45,555 nt of DNA from Methanothrix sp. (GTDB lineage: Archaea; Halobacteriota; Methanosarcinia; Methanotrichales; Methanotrichaceae), in NCBI GenBank assembly GCA_029907715.1, contig JARYLI010000013.1, forward strand, positions 1 through 45,555. Reading direction: 5' to 3'. Under the pieces are notes generated by a model. That model worked only from the letters and a program-made list of their open reading frames with translations, did not search any database and was not told the origin of the DNA. Below are positions 7,737-15,493 of the stretch, one piece after another. The number at the start of each line of letters is the position of its first letter. Position 1 is the stretch's first letter. The translations under genes were made by a program, and so were the position numbers.

Positions 7737-8489
7737 TCACGCCGGGATTGATGTGTTGAGCGGTACCATCTCGGTCACATTCTCAGTCACGTTCGTGGCG
7801 ACGGCGGTCTCATTGGCCGGCGGAAGAACCACAAACACCCTGACGACTGGGAAGTCGATGGTCTTGTTGGAATCCAGTGTGACATTCACCGGCGCAACCG
7901 GCTTGTACTCAGGCGGGACGACCAGGCTCAGCACATACTCGCCTGCAGTGAGGTTTACAAAGACGTATGTTCCATCCTCTGCGGTCGTTGCTGTCATGCC
8001 GCTCAGATCAAGCGTCCATCCTGCGAGTCCTGTCTCATTCGCGTCCCTGGCAGCGTTTTCATTCGCATCCTCATAGACCACGCCTGAGATCGTGTAAGTT
8101 ACAGGTACCTCCACAACCTCTGGAGTCTCATTCACAGCGGGCTCAACGACTGGCTCTGCTGTAGGTGCCACCTCCTCAGCCTCTGCGACCACTGGAGGAA
8201 CCTCGCCAAGCTTGAACGTGTACTGATATGGCTTTCCTGTCTCAATCGAGAACTTCGCTGGCTTCTTAGAGCTGAACGAGAAGCGCGCCTCCTTCTTCAC
8301 AACAACCTGCTCATTCGTGAGATTGTGAGCGGGGGTTCCTGTGGATATGGAGAACTGTGGCCTAGACTCCGCCTTGTTAGAGAACGGGTACGGGCTTTTA
8401 TCATCCTTTATTGTGTATCCCATGGCAGAGGTCATGGCAAATGCCGCCATCGCCAGGATCACAGAGATCACCAAAATGCTCTTCTTCAA
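7737..8489 (-). CDS. Secreted protein with SdrD-B-like domain
   Basis: The 250-residue product begins with a clear signal peptide (about 1-24, ending TSAMGY). Residues 30-100 contain related short motifs (QFSISTGTP, ARFSFSSKKPAKFSIETGKP). A proline/glutamate/valine-rich linker follows (about 100-130). Next is an SdrD-B-like carboxypeptidase-regulatory fold: SGVVYEDANENAARDANETGLAGWTL, then TTAEDGTYVFVNLTAGEYVL. This domain type is found in surface adhesins and often binds calcium. No C-terminal membrane anchor is seen. The start is TTG at 8489 behind a strong SD (GGAGGAGGA, about 8493-8502) and a TATA at 8589-8601, giving a leader of about 80 bases. The function beyond cell surface is unknown. 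Confidence 0.8.
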   Translation of the reverse strand: MKKSILVISVILAMAAFAMTSAMGYTIKDDKSPYPFSNKAESRPQFSISTGTPAHNLTNEQVVVKKEARFSFSSKKPAKFSIETGKPYQYTFKLGEVPPVVAEAEEVAPTAEPVVEPAVNETPEVVEVPVTYTISGVVYEDANENAARDANETGLAGWTLDLSGMTATTAEDGTYVFVNLTAGEYVLSLVVPPEYKPVAPVNVTLDSNKTIDFPVVRVFVVLPPANETAVATNVTENVTEMVPLNTSIPA

Positions 8490-8588
8490 TTTATCCTCCT
8501 CCTATCTGTGTATCGACCATCCGCTTTTGCGTGACCATTACCAAACATTCTCCCTTTCGAGAAGAACTCGGCTCTACAGTCGTTATTC

Positions 8589-8601
8589 TTCGTATATATA
8601 G
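8589..8601 (-). promoter_or_regulatory. TATA box for the SdrD-B-like gene
   Basis: On the minus strand the region reads GTCTATATATACG, a strong archaeal TATA box. It is about 100 bases upstream of the TTG start at 8489, which predicts a 5' leader of roughly 75-80 bases ending in a strong SD. It lies just beyond the stop codon of the radical SAM gene, so the two genes are transcribed separately. Confidence 0.6.
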
Positions 8602-8605
8602 ACTT

Positions 8606-9505
8606 TCATCGCAAAATACGATGCCTCCGGGCCTCTGTGAGATGAGAACCATCACATGAAGCGTCGCTTCCGAATCCCTCTCTGCATGAGCCGAAGCCGA
8701 TTCCGTGTTCGTGGCACGCCTCCCTCACGCGTGAGAGTATGGCATGTCTGATCTCAGATGGCAGGTACCGGTAGCCACCAATACGCTCTCCCTGCTCGAA
8801 GTACATCGGCCTCAGGCTCTGCATGACATCAGGGAACTCAAGAGACATGCGGCGCCAGCTGTCCTGCCTGGCCTTGTAGGTGGAGGATATGACATAGGAT
8901 GCGCCCGCATCTGCGACACGCTCCACGAGCGCATCGATCTCGGAGTCGTTTATACCCGGTATTATCGGATCGATCCTCGCAGCCACCGGAACGCCGCTAT
9001 CCGTGAGCCTCCTGATGGCTCTGAGCCTGAGACTGGCTGATGGGGCTCCGGGCTCAAGCCTGGAATCCAGACGCAGCGAGGTGATCGTCATTGAGACTGC
9101 AGCCCTCATGTCCGAGAGGAGGTCCACATCCCTGAGCACAAGATCTGATTTTGTGACAATCTGCAGCTTCAGGCCCCTTCTCCTTATCAGGGATATGCAC
9201 GATCTCGTTATTCCGAGCTCGCGCTCCATCGGCGGGTATGGATCAGAACTGCTGGAGAGCGATATGAGCTCTTCCCCGCGCAGCCTCGCGATCTCCTGGC
9301 TGAGACGATCGATTCCGCCCTTCGGCCTGCAATCGCTGAAGCGCCTTATGTAGGAGGATGCGTAGCAGTAAAGACAGCCATGCACACATCCTGTGTACGG
9401 GTTGAGGCTGAGCTTCTCCGGGCATGTGCAGAGGCTGCTGCGCCATGGATCAAATGGTCTGAGGATCATCATGTGCTCAGGACGATCCACATTATTTCTT
9501 CGCAT
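8606..9505 (-). CDS. Radical SAM protein, SPL/Rv2578c-like (COG1533)
   Basis: The 299-residue protein has the radical SAM cluster motif as GCVHGCLYCYA (CxxxCxxC, about residues 38-48). Other features match the COG1533 group related to spore photoproduct lyase: an N-terminal LNPYTGC segment, SSSSDPYPPMERELGITR after the first strands, and ARIDPIIPGIND. Three more cysteines lie in the C-terminal tail. The substrate is not known for this group, so I only claim a SAM-dependent radical enzyme with one 4Fe-4S cluster. Its start overlaps the end of the upstream NHL gene by 14 bases, so the two are coupled. Confidence 0.85.
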   Translation of the reverse strand: MRRNNVDRPEHMMILRPFDPWRSSLCTCPEKLSLNPYTGCVHGCLYCYASSYIRRFSDCRPKGGIDRLSQEIARLRGEELISLSSSSDPYPPMERELGITRSCISLIRRRGLKLQIVTKSDLVLRDVDLLSDMRAAVSMTITSLRLDSRLEPGAPSASLRLRAIRRLTDSGVPVAARIDPIIPGINDSEIDALVERVADAGASYVISSTYKARQDSWRRMSLEFPDVMQSLRPMYFEQGERIGGYRYLPSEIRHAILSRVREACHEHGIGFGSCREGFGSDASCDGSHLTEARRHRILR

Positions 9506-10928
9506 CGATTCTCATCGTGGAGACCTCCCGCGATCTCGGATCGTAGACCCTCACGGCGTGATTATTGGTATCTGCTACGAAGCATGAATCCCCCAGAAAG
9601 GTGACCCCGGACGGCTCGTAAAACGCGGCCATATCCGCGGCACCGTCTGCGAACCCGGGGCTCCCCACGCCGGCGATGGTGTGGATGGATCTCTCAGAGA
9701 GATCTGCTTTCTTGATCCTGTGGTTGTATGTATCCGCAACGTAAATCGATCCATTCCTGTAAAAAAGCCCAAGAGGATGCTGAAGCCTGGCTCTCTCGAA
9801 ATCTCCATCGATGTCCCCAAAGTAAAAGAGGTCTCTGCCGATGAGCGTCCTCACATCTTCATCGATCACCCTGAGGGATGACGACTCGCTGTCGACGAAG
9901 TATATCCTCTTCCCATCTGTCGTCAGCCCGGACGGCTGCGCCAGCCGGGACATCTCCAGCGGTCCATCCACGATCCCCTCGGCTCCGGATCCTGCAAATG
10001 GCTCCACCATTCCATCGAGATCCATCCTCCATATCTGATGGAATCCGGCCATCGCGATGTAGAGATGATCCCCGACGAAAACGAGATCCCACGGCGAGCT
10101 CAGGGATACCTCATCACCTCTGCCCCCGGAGCCGGGATATCCCGACCTTCCAGTGCCTGCCACCGTCATAAGAGTTCTTCTTCTCAGATCCGCCGCCCTG
10201 ATCATGTGGTTTCCGGTGTCAGCTATGTAAGCAACATCCCCGACAACCGCGATCCCCTGGGGTCTGAATAGCCGGGCCTCGCCAAATTCGCCATCGCTGT
10301 ATCCCTCCTCACCACAGCCTATGACGTCCACCAAGCTCCCATCGGAAGATACAATCAGTATTCTGTTGTTGTTGGAGTCCGCGATGAAGAGGTCATCGCC
10401 ATCCGAGGCAACCTTTCCGGGAAATGAGAGCGGCCCGGATGCATTCTTCTGCGCCTTCCTCGGCACAGCAACACCGCGATGGAGGCTTCCACGCTTTTCA
10501 TACTCCGGAATGAGCTGCTCCATTATCGGCATGAGGATCGAGAATATCCCCTCTCCGGAGGTCCTGCCGAGGATCTCCCCGTCCGGCGCTATCAGTACAA
10601 ACGACGGCCAGGCCCTTATGCCGTATGTGCGCCACATGGTTTGACCGCTGTCCACGAGAACCGGGTGCTCTATGCCATACCGCATCACGGCCTTCTCGAT
10701 GTTCTCCACCCTCATTTCGTTCTCGAACTTGGCGCTGTGAACTCCTATCACCACCAGCTCAGGGTACCTCTCCTCAAGCATTTTCAGCTCCGGAATGACA
10801 TGCATGCAGTTTATGCAGCAGTATGTCCAGAAGTCGAGCAGAACGAATCTGCCGCGCAGGTCTCTCAGTCTGTAACTGTGGTCGGTGTTGAGCCATACCA
10901 GATCCTCGGGGAACTCAGGAGCTATCAT
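9492..10928 (-). CDS. Thioredoxin-like plus NHL repeat protein (NHLRC2-like)
   Basis: The 478-residue protein has an N-terminal thioredoxin fold (about 1-150) and then NHL repeats forming a beta-propeller (about 175-475; repeated PxGI/PSGV, YVADTYNHRI and FVADTNNHAV units). The redox motif reads FWTYCCINCMHVIPEL (Cys37, Cys38, Cys41), the unusual CCINC form also found in animal NHLRC2. VIGVHSAKFENE and WPSFVLIAPDGEILG are also NHLRC2-like. There is no signal peptide, so it is cytoplasmic. The substrate is unknown; thiol-disulfide exchange with proteins bound by the propeller is plausible. It is cotranscribed with the radical SAM gene. A TATA (CTTATAAG, about 11035) lies upstream. Confidence 0.87.
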   Translation of the reverse strand: MIAPEFPEDLVWLNTDHSYRLRDLRGRFVLLDFWTYCCINCMHVIPELKMLEERYPELVVIGVHSAKFENEMRVENIEKAVMRYGIEHPVLVDSGQTMWRTYGIRAWPSFVLIAPDGEILGRTSGEGIFSILMPIMEQLIPEYEKRGSLHRGVAVPRKAQKNASGPLSFPGKVASDGDDLFIADSNNNRILIVSSDGSLVDVIGCGEEGYSDGEFGEARLFRPQGIAVVGDVAYIADTGNHMIRAADLRRRTLMTVAGTGRSGYPGSGGRGDEVSLSSPWDLVFVGDHLYIAMAGFHQIWRMDLDGMVEPFAGSGAEGIVDGPLEMSRLAQPSGLTTDGKRIYFVDSESSSLRVIDEDVRTLIGRDLFYFGDIDGDFERARLQHPLGLFYRNGSIYVADTYNHRIKKADLSERSIHTIAGVGSPGFADGAADMAAFYEPSGVTFLGDSCFVADTNNHAVRVYDPRSREVSTMRIDAKK

Positions 10929-11014
10929 GCGGATTGCTCTGCATTACGTGCAGATCACTGTTGTGGTCGCCGAAGACCAGGCTGCAGTCATAAACGCGGA
11001 TCAGGGGATGAGGT

Positions 11015-11127
11015 GCTGTGTTGAATAATCAAGGCTTATAAGGTCGAACGCCACCAATTTTTACTATAATTCAATTTGTATGAATTGGCCCTGTGCTATC
11101 GGATCCTCAAACATCATTCAACACAGC
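11015..11127. repeat. MITE-like sequence with 12-bp perfect inverted ends
   Basis: GCTGTGTTGAAT at 11015-11026 and its exact complement ATTCAACACAGC at 11116-11127 bound an AT-rich core of 89 bases. The core has a smaller palindrome (CAATT/AATTG near 11080) and the TATA box of the NHL gene. The layout resembles a miniature inverted-repeat element, or a large regulatory stem. No second copy is seen in the window. Confidence 0.4.
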
Positions 11128-11136
11128 GGGATGAGG

Positions 11137-11245
11137 AAAAAGCTTATGACGGGGGATCATCCATCTTGATGAAATTTTTGGGCATGTTTTCGACAAAAAG
11201 CTCATGAGGCAAGGCCGACCCGTGTGGATGAGAATGGTCTGCGCC
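11137..11245 (+). repeat. Degenerate tandem repeat of ~55 bp
   Basis: Two diverged units lie head to tail, at about 11137-11182 and 11193-11245. Each starts AAAAAGCT(T/C)ATGA and continues to a GATGA core and a T-rich or TGG end. A third unit, closest to the second, occurs at 43367-43413 (shared CATGTGGATGA/CGTGTGGATGA and AATGGTCTG). I see no reading frame conserved between the units, so this looks like a non-coding intergenic repeat family. Confidence 0.5.
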
Positions 11246-11329
11246 AGATGCAATTTTCGTACAACAAAAGAGATGCCAGCTGAGCTGGACGTCATGATAT
11301 GTGGAGATGCCATATGAGGGGTAAAAGCT

Positions 11330-12016
11330 TTGGTATTCGGCTTGATGGAAATGAGACACAGAGTATTGCATTCCTGGGATGTGAGACCGGATGAGGCTGT
11401 TGAAATACAGAAGATGCTCGCCGGCAGTGTGAGAATTCAGAGGGTGGAGCGCTTGGAGACGGTGGCTGGAGCAGATGTATCTTTCTCCGGATCCAGGGCA
11501 CATGCGGCTGCTGTTCTGCTTGATTACCATGATATGCGTCTCCTCGACGTGTCCTTTGCGGCTATGGATGTGGATTACCCCTACATCCCGGGGCTGCTGA
11601 CATTTCGTGAGGGGCCCGTCATACTCAGGGCTCTTGAGGGGATCGATAATGCTGACGTCCTGCTCTTCGATGGGCAGGGGATCGCGCATCCGCGCAGATT
11701 TGGAGAGGCAAGCCACCTCGGATTGCTCCTCGATCGCCCATCTGTGGGATGTGCAAAGTCGAAGCTCTGCGGGGAGTTTTCCGGGCCCGGAAAGGAGAGG
11801 GGGTCTTTCTCCCTGCTTGTTGATCGTGGGGATATTGTGGGTGCTGCTCTCCGGACCAGAACAAATGTCAAACCGGTGTTCGTATCCCCGGGGCACATGT
11901 CAGACCTGAGTTCTGCGATCGAGATTGTGCTGAACTGTGCAAGATCCCATCGAGTGCCGGAGCCCCTGAGAATGGCGCACATTCTCTCACTCAAAAGGGC
12001 GCGATCAAAGCTCTGA
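11330..12016 (+). CDS. nfi: Endonuclease V
   Basis: The 228-residue protein has the endonuclease V fold. Conserved blocks are GADVSF (Asp49), PYIPGLLTFREGP (Tyr83, Glu94), DGQGIAHPRRFGEASHLG (Asp114) and VSPGHMSDL, with a C-terminal PEPLRMAH block. Asp49, Glu94 and Asp114 correspond to the metal-binding acidic residues of the family. The enzyme nicks DNA one phosphodiester beyond deoxyinosine, starting repair of deaminated adenine; it can also act on other lesions. The TTG at 11330 is preceded by GAGGGGT at a good distance; ATG codons at 11345 and 11351 are alternatives. It is a single gene, convergent with the symporter operon, 45 bases away. Confidence 0.93.
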   Translation: MVFGLMEMRHRVLHSWDVRPDEAVEIQKMLAGSVRIQRVERLETVAGADVSFSGSRAHAAAVLLDYHDMRLLDVSFAAMDVDYPYIPGLLTFREGPVILRALEGIDNADVLLFDGQGIAHPRRFGEASHLGLLLDRPSVGCAKSKLCGEFSGPGKERGSFSLLVDRGDIVGAALRTRTNVKPVFVSPGHMSDLSSAIEIVLNCARSHRVPEPLRMAHILSLKRARSKL

Positions 12017-12061
12017 GAAAAGATGAAAAGAGTAAATTAAATTGAATACTTCAGCATGCCC

Positions 12062-13483
12062 TCAACCCTTCAGCGTTTCAACATCTGGCCTGCCCCAGCC
12101 TGCAGTGAAAAAGCTGGCTGTGATGTATGCTGCGCCTCCGCAGATCAGCCCCACGAACACAGGATGGATGAGTGTGTTTCCATAAAAATTCCAGATGATA
12201 ATGGAGATGAACGATGCGAGAAGGCTTGCCACGAAGCCGGCTGAATTACCTCTGTGCCAGTAGAGCCCGAACACAAGCGGCACAAATACGCAGCATGCGA
12301 TCACCCCCATGCTTATCGAGACGAGTGGCACGATCTGTGATGGGATGCTTATCGCCGAGACCGCTGCTGTGATGATTATGACCACACCAACAAGCCGCGT
12401 AAGACGGAGGACTGTGCCGTCGGAGATGCCCGGCCGCAGGTAGTGCAGTATGTCTGATGTAAGCGAGGTTGTGGTGACAAGAACTATGGCGCTGATCGTC
12501 GACATCGCCGCAGATATCGCAGCAAGGAGAACAAGCGCATCAAACCCTGGTGGCAGGTACGTCCTTGCCAGGAACGGTACCAGACTGTCCGTATTTTTTA
12601 TGAATGTATCAAGCTGTTCTCCGCTGAGGACACCATATGCGAGAACGCCAAGCGAGAATATGCAGATGGAGTAAACCGCTATGGATACAGGCCCATAGAT
12701 GCCTGCGAAGCGCACCACCCTTCTGTCCCTGGCGGAGAATACCATTATCAGGAGATCGGGAAGCGCGAGAAGCCCGAGGCTTATGGAGAATGCCATACCG
12801 AGTGTCCTCTGCCATGGCAGATCGATGCCGTGCATCGAGGTCACGTATGCTGGAATTCTGGACCAGATCTCCAGGGTGCCAGAGATTGATAGCACGCTCC
12901 CGTAAAGCAGCACCGCACCGCCGAGCATGAGCACTCCCTGGAGGAAACCAATCCATATTATGGCGGGGAGACCGCCGATAGCATAATACATGGCCACTAT
13001 GAGGACTGTTAATATCAGCCCCTGAAGGTATGTGACACCTATCAGCCCCTGCAGGAGCGTGGCGCACCCCTTGAAGATGGGCACCAGGTAGACTGTATAC
13101 AGCACTAGCATTATGGCGGCCAGTAAGAACTTCCCCACAGGTGATCTGTACCGCCGCTCAAGAAGCTGTGGGACTGTCTTCGCGTCGTGCTCCTTCGCTG
13201 CCTCCCATATCCTTCCCGCCATCAGCCATGCGAGGCATGCGAATGCGACATGGAAGAATGCACAGAACACCACCCATGGCATCCCTGCGATGAGGCCATA
13301 TCCCCCTCCACCGAGGAAGGATGCCGCGCTGAAGTACGCTGCTGTGTATGCCACTCCAATGATGGCAGGCGTGGCGATGTTTCTGTCGGAGAGAACAAAG
13401 CCGGAGAACGTCTCCTGCCGGAGCCTCCAGGAGAGAAGGAGTATGACGGTCACGTAGGCCAGGAGCAGGATCTGGTTAATCAT
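12062..13483 (-). CDS. Solute:sodium symporter (SSS family)
   Basis: The 473-residue protein has about 13 membrane helices and belongs to the SSS family (relatives include PutP, PanF and ActP). The FSAASFLGGGGYGLIAGMPW segment (about 51-70) is the family's unwound first-helix region, and SAAMSTISAIVLVTTTSLTSDIL (about 325-347) carries the Na-binding serine/threonine pair. The substrate cannot be read from the sequence. Acetate or another carboxylate would suit an acetoclastic methanogen, but this is a guess. The ATG at 13483 has an SD (GAGGAGATAC) lying inside the tiny upstream gene and overlaps it by 8 bases, so translation is coupled. Confidence 0.88.
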   Translation of the reverse strand: MINQILLLAYVTVILLLSWRLRQETFSGFVLSDRNIATPAIIGVAYTAAYFSAASFLGGGGYGLIAGMPWVVFCAFFHVAFACLAWLMAGRIWEAAKEHDAKTVPQLLERRYRSPVGKFLLAAIMLVLYTVYLVPIFKGCATLLQGLIGVTYLQGLILTVLIVAMYYAIGGLPAIIWIGFLQGVLMLGGAVLLYGSVLSISGTLEIWSRIPAYVTSMHGIDLPWQRTLGMAFSISLGLLALPDLLIMVFSARDRRVVRFAGIYGPVSIAVYSICIFSLGVLAYGVLSGEQLDTFIKNTDSLVPFLARTYLPPGFDALVLLAAISAAMSTISAIVLVTTTSLTSDILHYLRPGISDGTVLRLTRLVGVVIIITAAVSAISIPSQIVPLVSISMGVIACCVFVPLVFGLYWHRGNSAGFVASLLASFISIIIWNFYGNTLIHPVFVGLICGGAAYITASFFTAGWGRPDVETLKG

Positions 13484-13571
13484 TGTATCTCCTCATGAGC
13501 AGAATGATGGTCACAGAGAGCATGAGCACGATCGAGATCAGGAGCGCCAGATAAGGAACAGGAACGCTCAT
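13476..13571 (-). CDS. 31-residue membrane peptide upstream of the symporter
   Basis: This ORF encodes 31 residues starting MSVPVPYLALLIS and ending LLMRRYND, essentially one membrane helix (about 6-26) with a short basic tail. Its stop overlaps the symporter start by 8 bases, and an SD-like GGGGTGATC lies 5 bases before its ATG. Single-helix partners encoded immediately ahead of SSS symporters are known in archaea, some annotated as symporter small accessory protein; I recall the name and have not checked it. The likely role is assembly or gating of the symporter. Gene order, coupling and a clean hydrophobic helix support a real protein. Confidence 0.75.
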   Translation of the reverse strand: MSVPVPYLALLISIVLMLSVTIILLMRRYND

Positions 13572-13627
13572 ACATGATCACCCCGATGGATCCTGCATTC
13601 AACATATGTTTGCAACACTGTTTGCAT
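13568..13627 (-). CDS. Possible 19-residue leader peptide
   Basis: A 20-codon ORF starts at an ATG 4 bases after a very strong SD (GGAGGAGGT, 13632-13640). It ends TGA inside the start of the 31-residue gene (ATGA overlap). The peptide (begins MQTVLQTYVECR) is not hydrophobic and I recognise no motif. The SD strength and exact coupling argue that it is translated, either as a regulatory leader or simply to load ribosomes for the accessory and symporter genes. Chance cannot be excluded for so short an ORF. Confidence 0.45.
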   Translation of the reverse strand: MQTVLQTYVECRIHRGDHV

Positions 13628-13898
13628 CACGACCTCCTCCACAAATCCAGTACTTTAGTGTATGTTTTTGTGCTTTGATGTCGCTTTGGTGTTAAAACCC
13701 TTTCCCTCAGGGGGTTGTGGACTTACCTCATTGATGGCATTCGACTCAGCGGGACACTCACCCGAAGCTCTCGCCTCCTGCTATCCGCTTAATGACGCAA
13801 ATATGTGACCCACAGGTAAAAGATCGTGGACTCGATTCACTGATGTAAACAAGAAATCCGCATTCGCTGGCATAAAAGATCCCGGATCTGCGAGGCCA

Positions 13899-14008
13899 CA
13901 TGCTGCTGATCTAAATGATTCAGGTACACAACCGGAGAGCGCTCGTCCGACTTGTTCACAGACTCAACCCGCATGCTGCTGATCTCAATGATTCAGGTAC
14001 ACAACCGG
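13899..14008 (+). repeat. Direct repeat of 37 bp, two copies
   Basis: The copies at 13899-13935 and 13972-14008 differ at one position (A or C in ATCTaAATG). Their spacing is 73 bases, about seven turns of the helix, so a protein bound to both would face the same side of the DNA. The second copy ends about 60 bases before the trpB2 TATA box. They may be activator or repressor sites for trpB2 or the divergent symporter operon, or a recent duplication. Confidence 0.7.
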
Positions 14009-14070
14009 GGGGTGAAGTGCCCGAGAAGAATGGACCAGGAATGACCCTCAGTTGCAACCATCCTCAAAAA

Positions 14071-14080
14071 GGTTATATAA
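14071..14080 (+). promoter_or_regulatory. trpB2 TATA box
   Basis: GGTTATATAA preceded by an A-rich BRE-like stretch (CTCAAAAA) sits 61-70 bases before the TTG start at 14141. Start of transcription is expected near 14100, which leaves a leader of about 40 bases with the SD CTGGAGGA. Confidence 0.6.
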
Positions 14081-14140
14081 TGTGATTTTAGGTTCTATGA
14101 TGAACATATTGTTTCTCTAATCCATCTGGAGGACTACCGA

Positions 14141-15493
14141 TTGAGATCCAAGATACTGCTAGATGAGGAGGATATCCCGAAGAGATGGTACAATGTGGCA
14201 GCTGATCTGCCCCGGCCGCTCGACCCGCCGCTGAACCCGGCGACGCATGAGCCTCTGAAGCCGGAGGACCTCGAGCCGATATTCCCGAAGTCCCTTATAA
14301 AGCAGGAGATGAGCACCGAACGCTGGATAGACATACCTGAGGAGGTGAGGGACGTCTACAGGCTCTGGCGTCCAACACCTCTGTACAGGGCTGTCAGGCT
14401 CGAGAAGGCCCTCAGGACTCCTGCCAGGATCTACTACAAGTACGAGGGTGTGAGCCCGGCAGGAAGCCACAAGCCGAACACTGCTGTTCCTCAGGCTTAC
14501 TACAACATGAAGGAGGGCATAGAGAGGATTGCAACAGAGACCGGTGCAGGACAGTGGGGCTCGGCGCTTGCGCTTGCCACATGCATCTTCGGCCTGAAAT
14601 GCACGATCTACATGGTCCGCTCAAGCTACGATCAGAAACCGTACCGGAGGAGCATCATGCGGGTCTGGGGCGCGGAGTGCTTCCCGAGCCCGAGCAACAG
14701 GACGAACGCAGGCAGGAGGATTCTGGAGCAGTTTCCGGACACGCCTGGCAGCCTGGGAATAGCGATATCAGAGGCCGTCGAGGACGCGGCCACGCATGAT
14801 GATACAAACTACGCCCTTGGATCTGTTCTGAATCATGTGCTTCTCCACCAGACAGTAGAGGGGCTTGAGGTCAAGAAGCAGTTCGAGCTCGTGGACGATT
14901 ACCCGGATGTGATATACGGCTGCTGCGGCGGTGGAAGCAACTTCCCAGGGGTGTGTTTCCCCTTCATCCCGGACAAGCTCAAGGACAGAAAGGAGCTCAG
15001 GCTTGTGGCATGCGAGCCGACTGCATGCCCGAGCCTCACCAAGGGTCTATACACATACGACTACGGGGATACTGCGCGCCTGACGCCTCTGCTCAAGATG
15101 TACACGCTCGGCCACGACTTCGTCCCGCCCGGGATACACGCCGGAGGGCTGAGGTACCACGGTGATGCGCCCCTGCTCTGCAACCTGGTGAACGCAGGAA
15201 TCATCGAGGCCCAGGCGTTCCACCAGCGCGAGGTCTTCGAGGCCGCGACGACCTTCGCGCGCACGGAGGGCATCGTGCCGGCGCCGGAGTCTGCGCATGC
15301 GATCAAGCCCGCGATCGACGAGGCGATCCGATGCAGGAAGACCGGCGAGACGAAGACTCTGCTCATAAACCTGAGTGGACATGGGCACTTCGATCTATCT
15401 GCGTACGATGCGTACAACGATGGGATCCTCGAGGATTATGAGTATCCAGAGGAGCTGGTGAGGCAATCGCTTGCCAGGCTGCCTAAGGTCTAG
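14141..15493 (+). CDS. trpB2: TrpB2-type tryptophan synthase beta chain
   Basis: The 450-residue PLP enzyme is of the longer TrpB2 class. It has the N-terminal extension with [10 protein letters not shown] (residues 15-24) and [12 protein letters not shown]. The PLP lysine is Lys111 in [15 protein letters not shown], and the phosphate-binding loop is [11 protein letters not shown]. TrpB2 makes tryptophan from indole and serine without firm TrpA coupling, or acts as an indole salvage or serine deaminase enzyme. No trpA or other trp gene is nearby, consistent with a standalone TrpB2. The start is TTG with the SD CTGGAGGA 7 bases upstream. The next gene overlaps its 3' end. Confidence 0.93.
   Translation: MRSKILLDEEDIPKRWYNVAADLPRPLDPPLNPATHEPLKPEDLEPIFPKSLIKQEMSTERWIDIPEEVRDVYRLWRPTPLYRAVRLEKALRTPARIYYKYEGVSPAGSHKPNTAVPQAYYNMKEGIERIATETGAGQWGSALALATCIFGLKCTIYMVRSSYDQKPYRRSIMRVWGAECFPSPSNRTNAGRRILEQFPDTPGSLGIAISEAVEDAATHDDTNYALGSVLNHVLLHQTVEGLEVKKQFELVDDYPDVIYGCCGGGSNFPGVCFPFIPDKLKDRKELRLVACEPTACPSLTKGLYTYDYGDTARLTPLLKMYTLGHDFVPPGIHAGGLRYHGDAPLLCNLVNAGIIEAQAFHQREVFEAATTFARTEGIVPAPESAHAIKPAIDEAIRCRKTGETKTLLINLSGHGHFDLSAYDAYNDGILEDYEYPEELVRQSLARLPKV

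Larger units (their letters stand above)
13628..14140. other. Divergent intergenic region between symporter and trpB2
   Basis: This 513-base region separates two divergent transcription units. It holds the 37-bp direct repeat pair (13899-14008) and the trpB2 TATA box at 14071-14080. CCCTTTCCCTCAGGGGG near 13709 could form a small hairpin. No coding frame with an SD is seen apart from the leader described to its left. Confidence 0.5.

Noticed and set aside
11144-11896. 250-residue frame opposite endonuclease V
   Set aside because: It runs antisense to a gene whose active-site residues are all present.
13899-14008. CRISPR array
   Set aside because: Only two 37-bp units and one spacer, no leader and no cas genes in the window.
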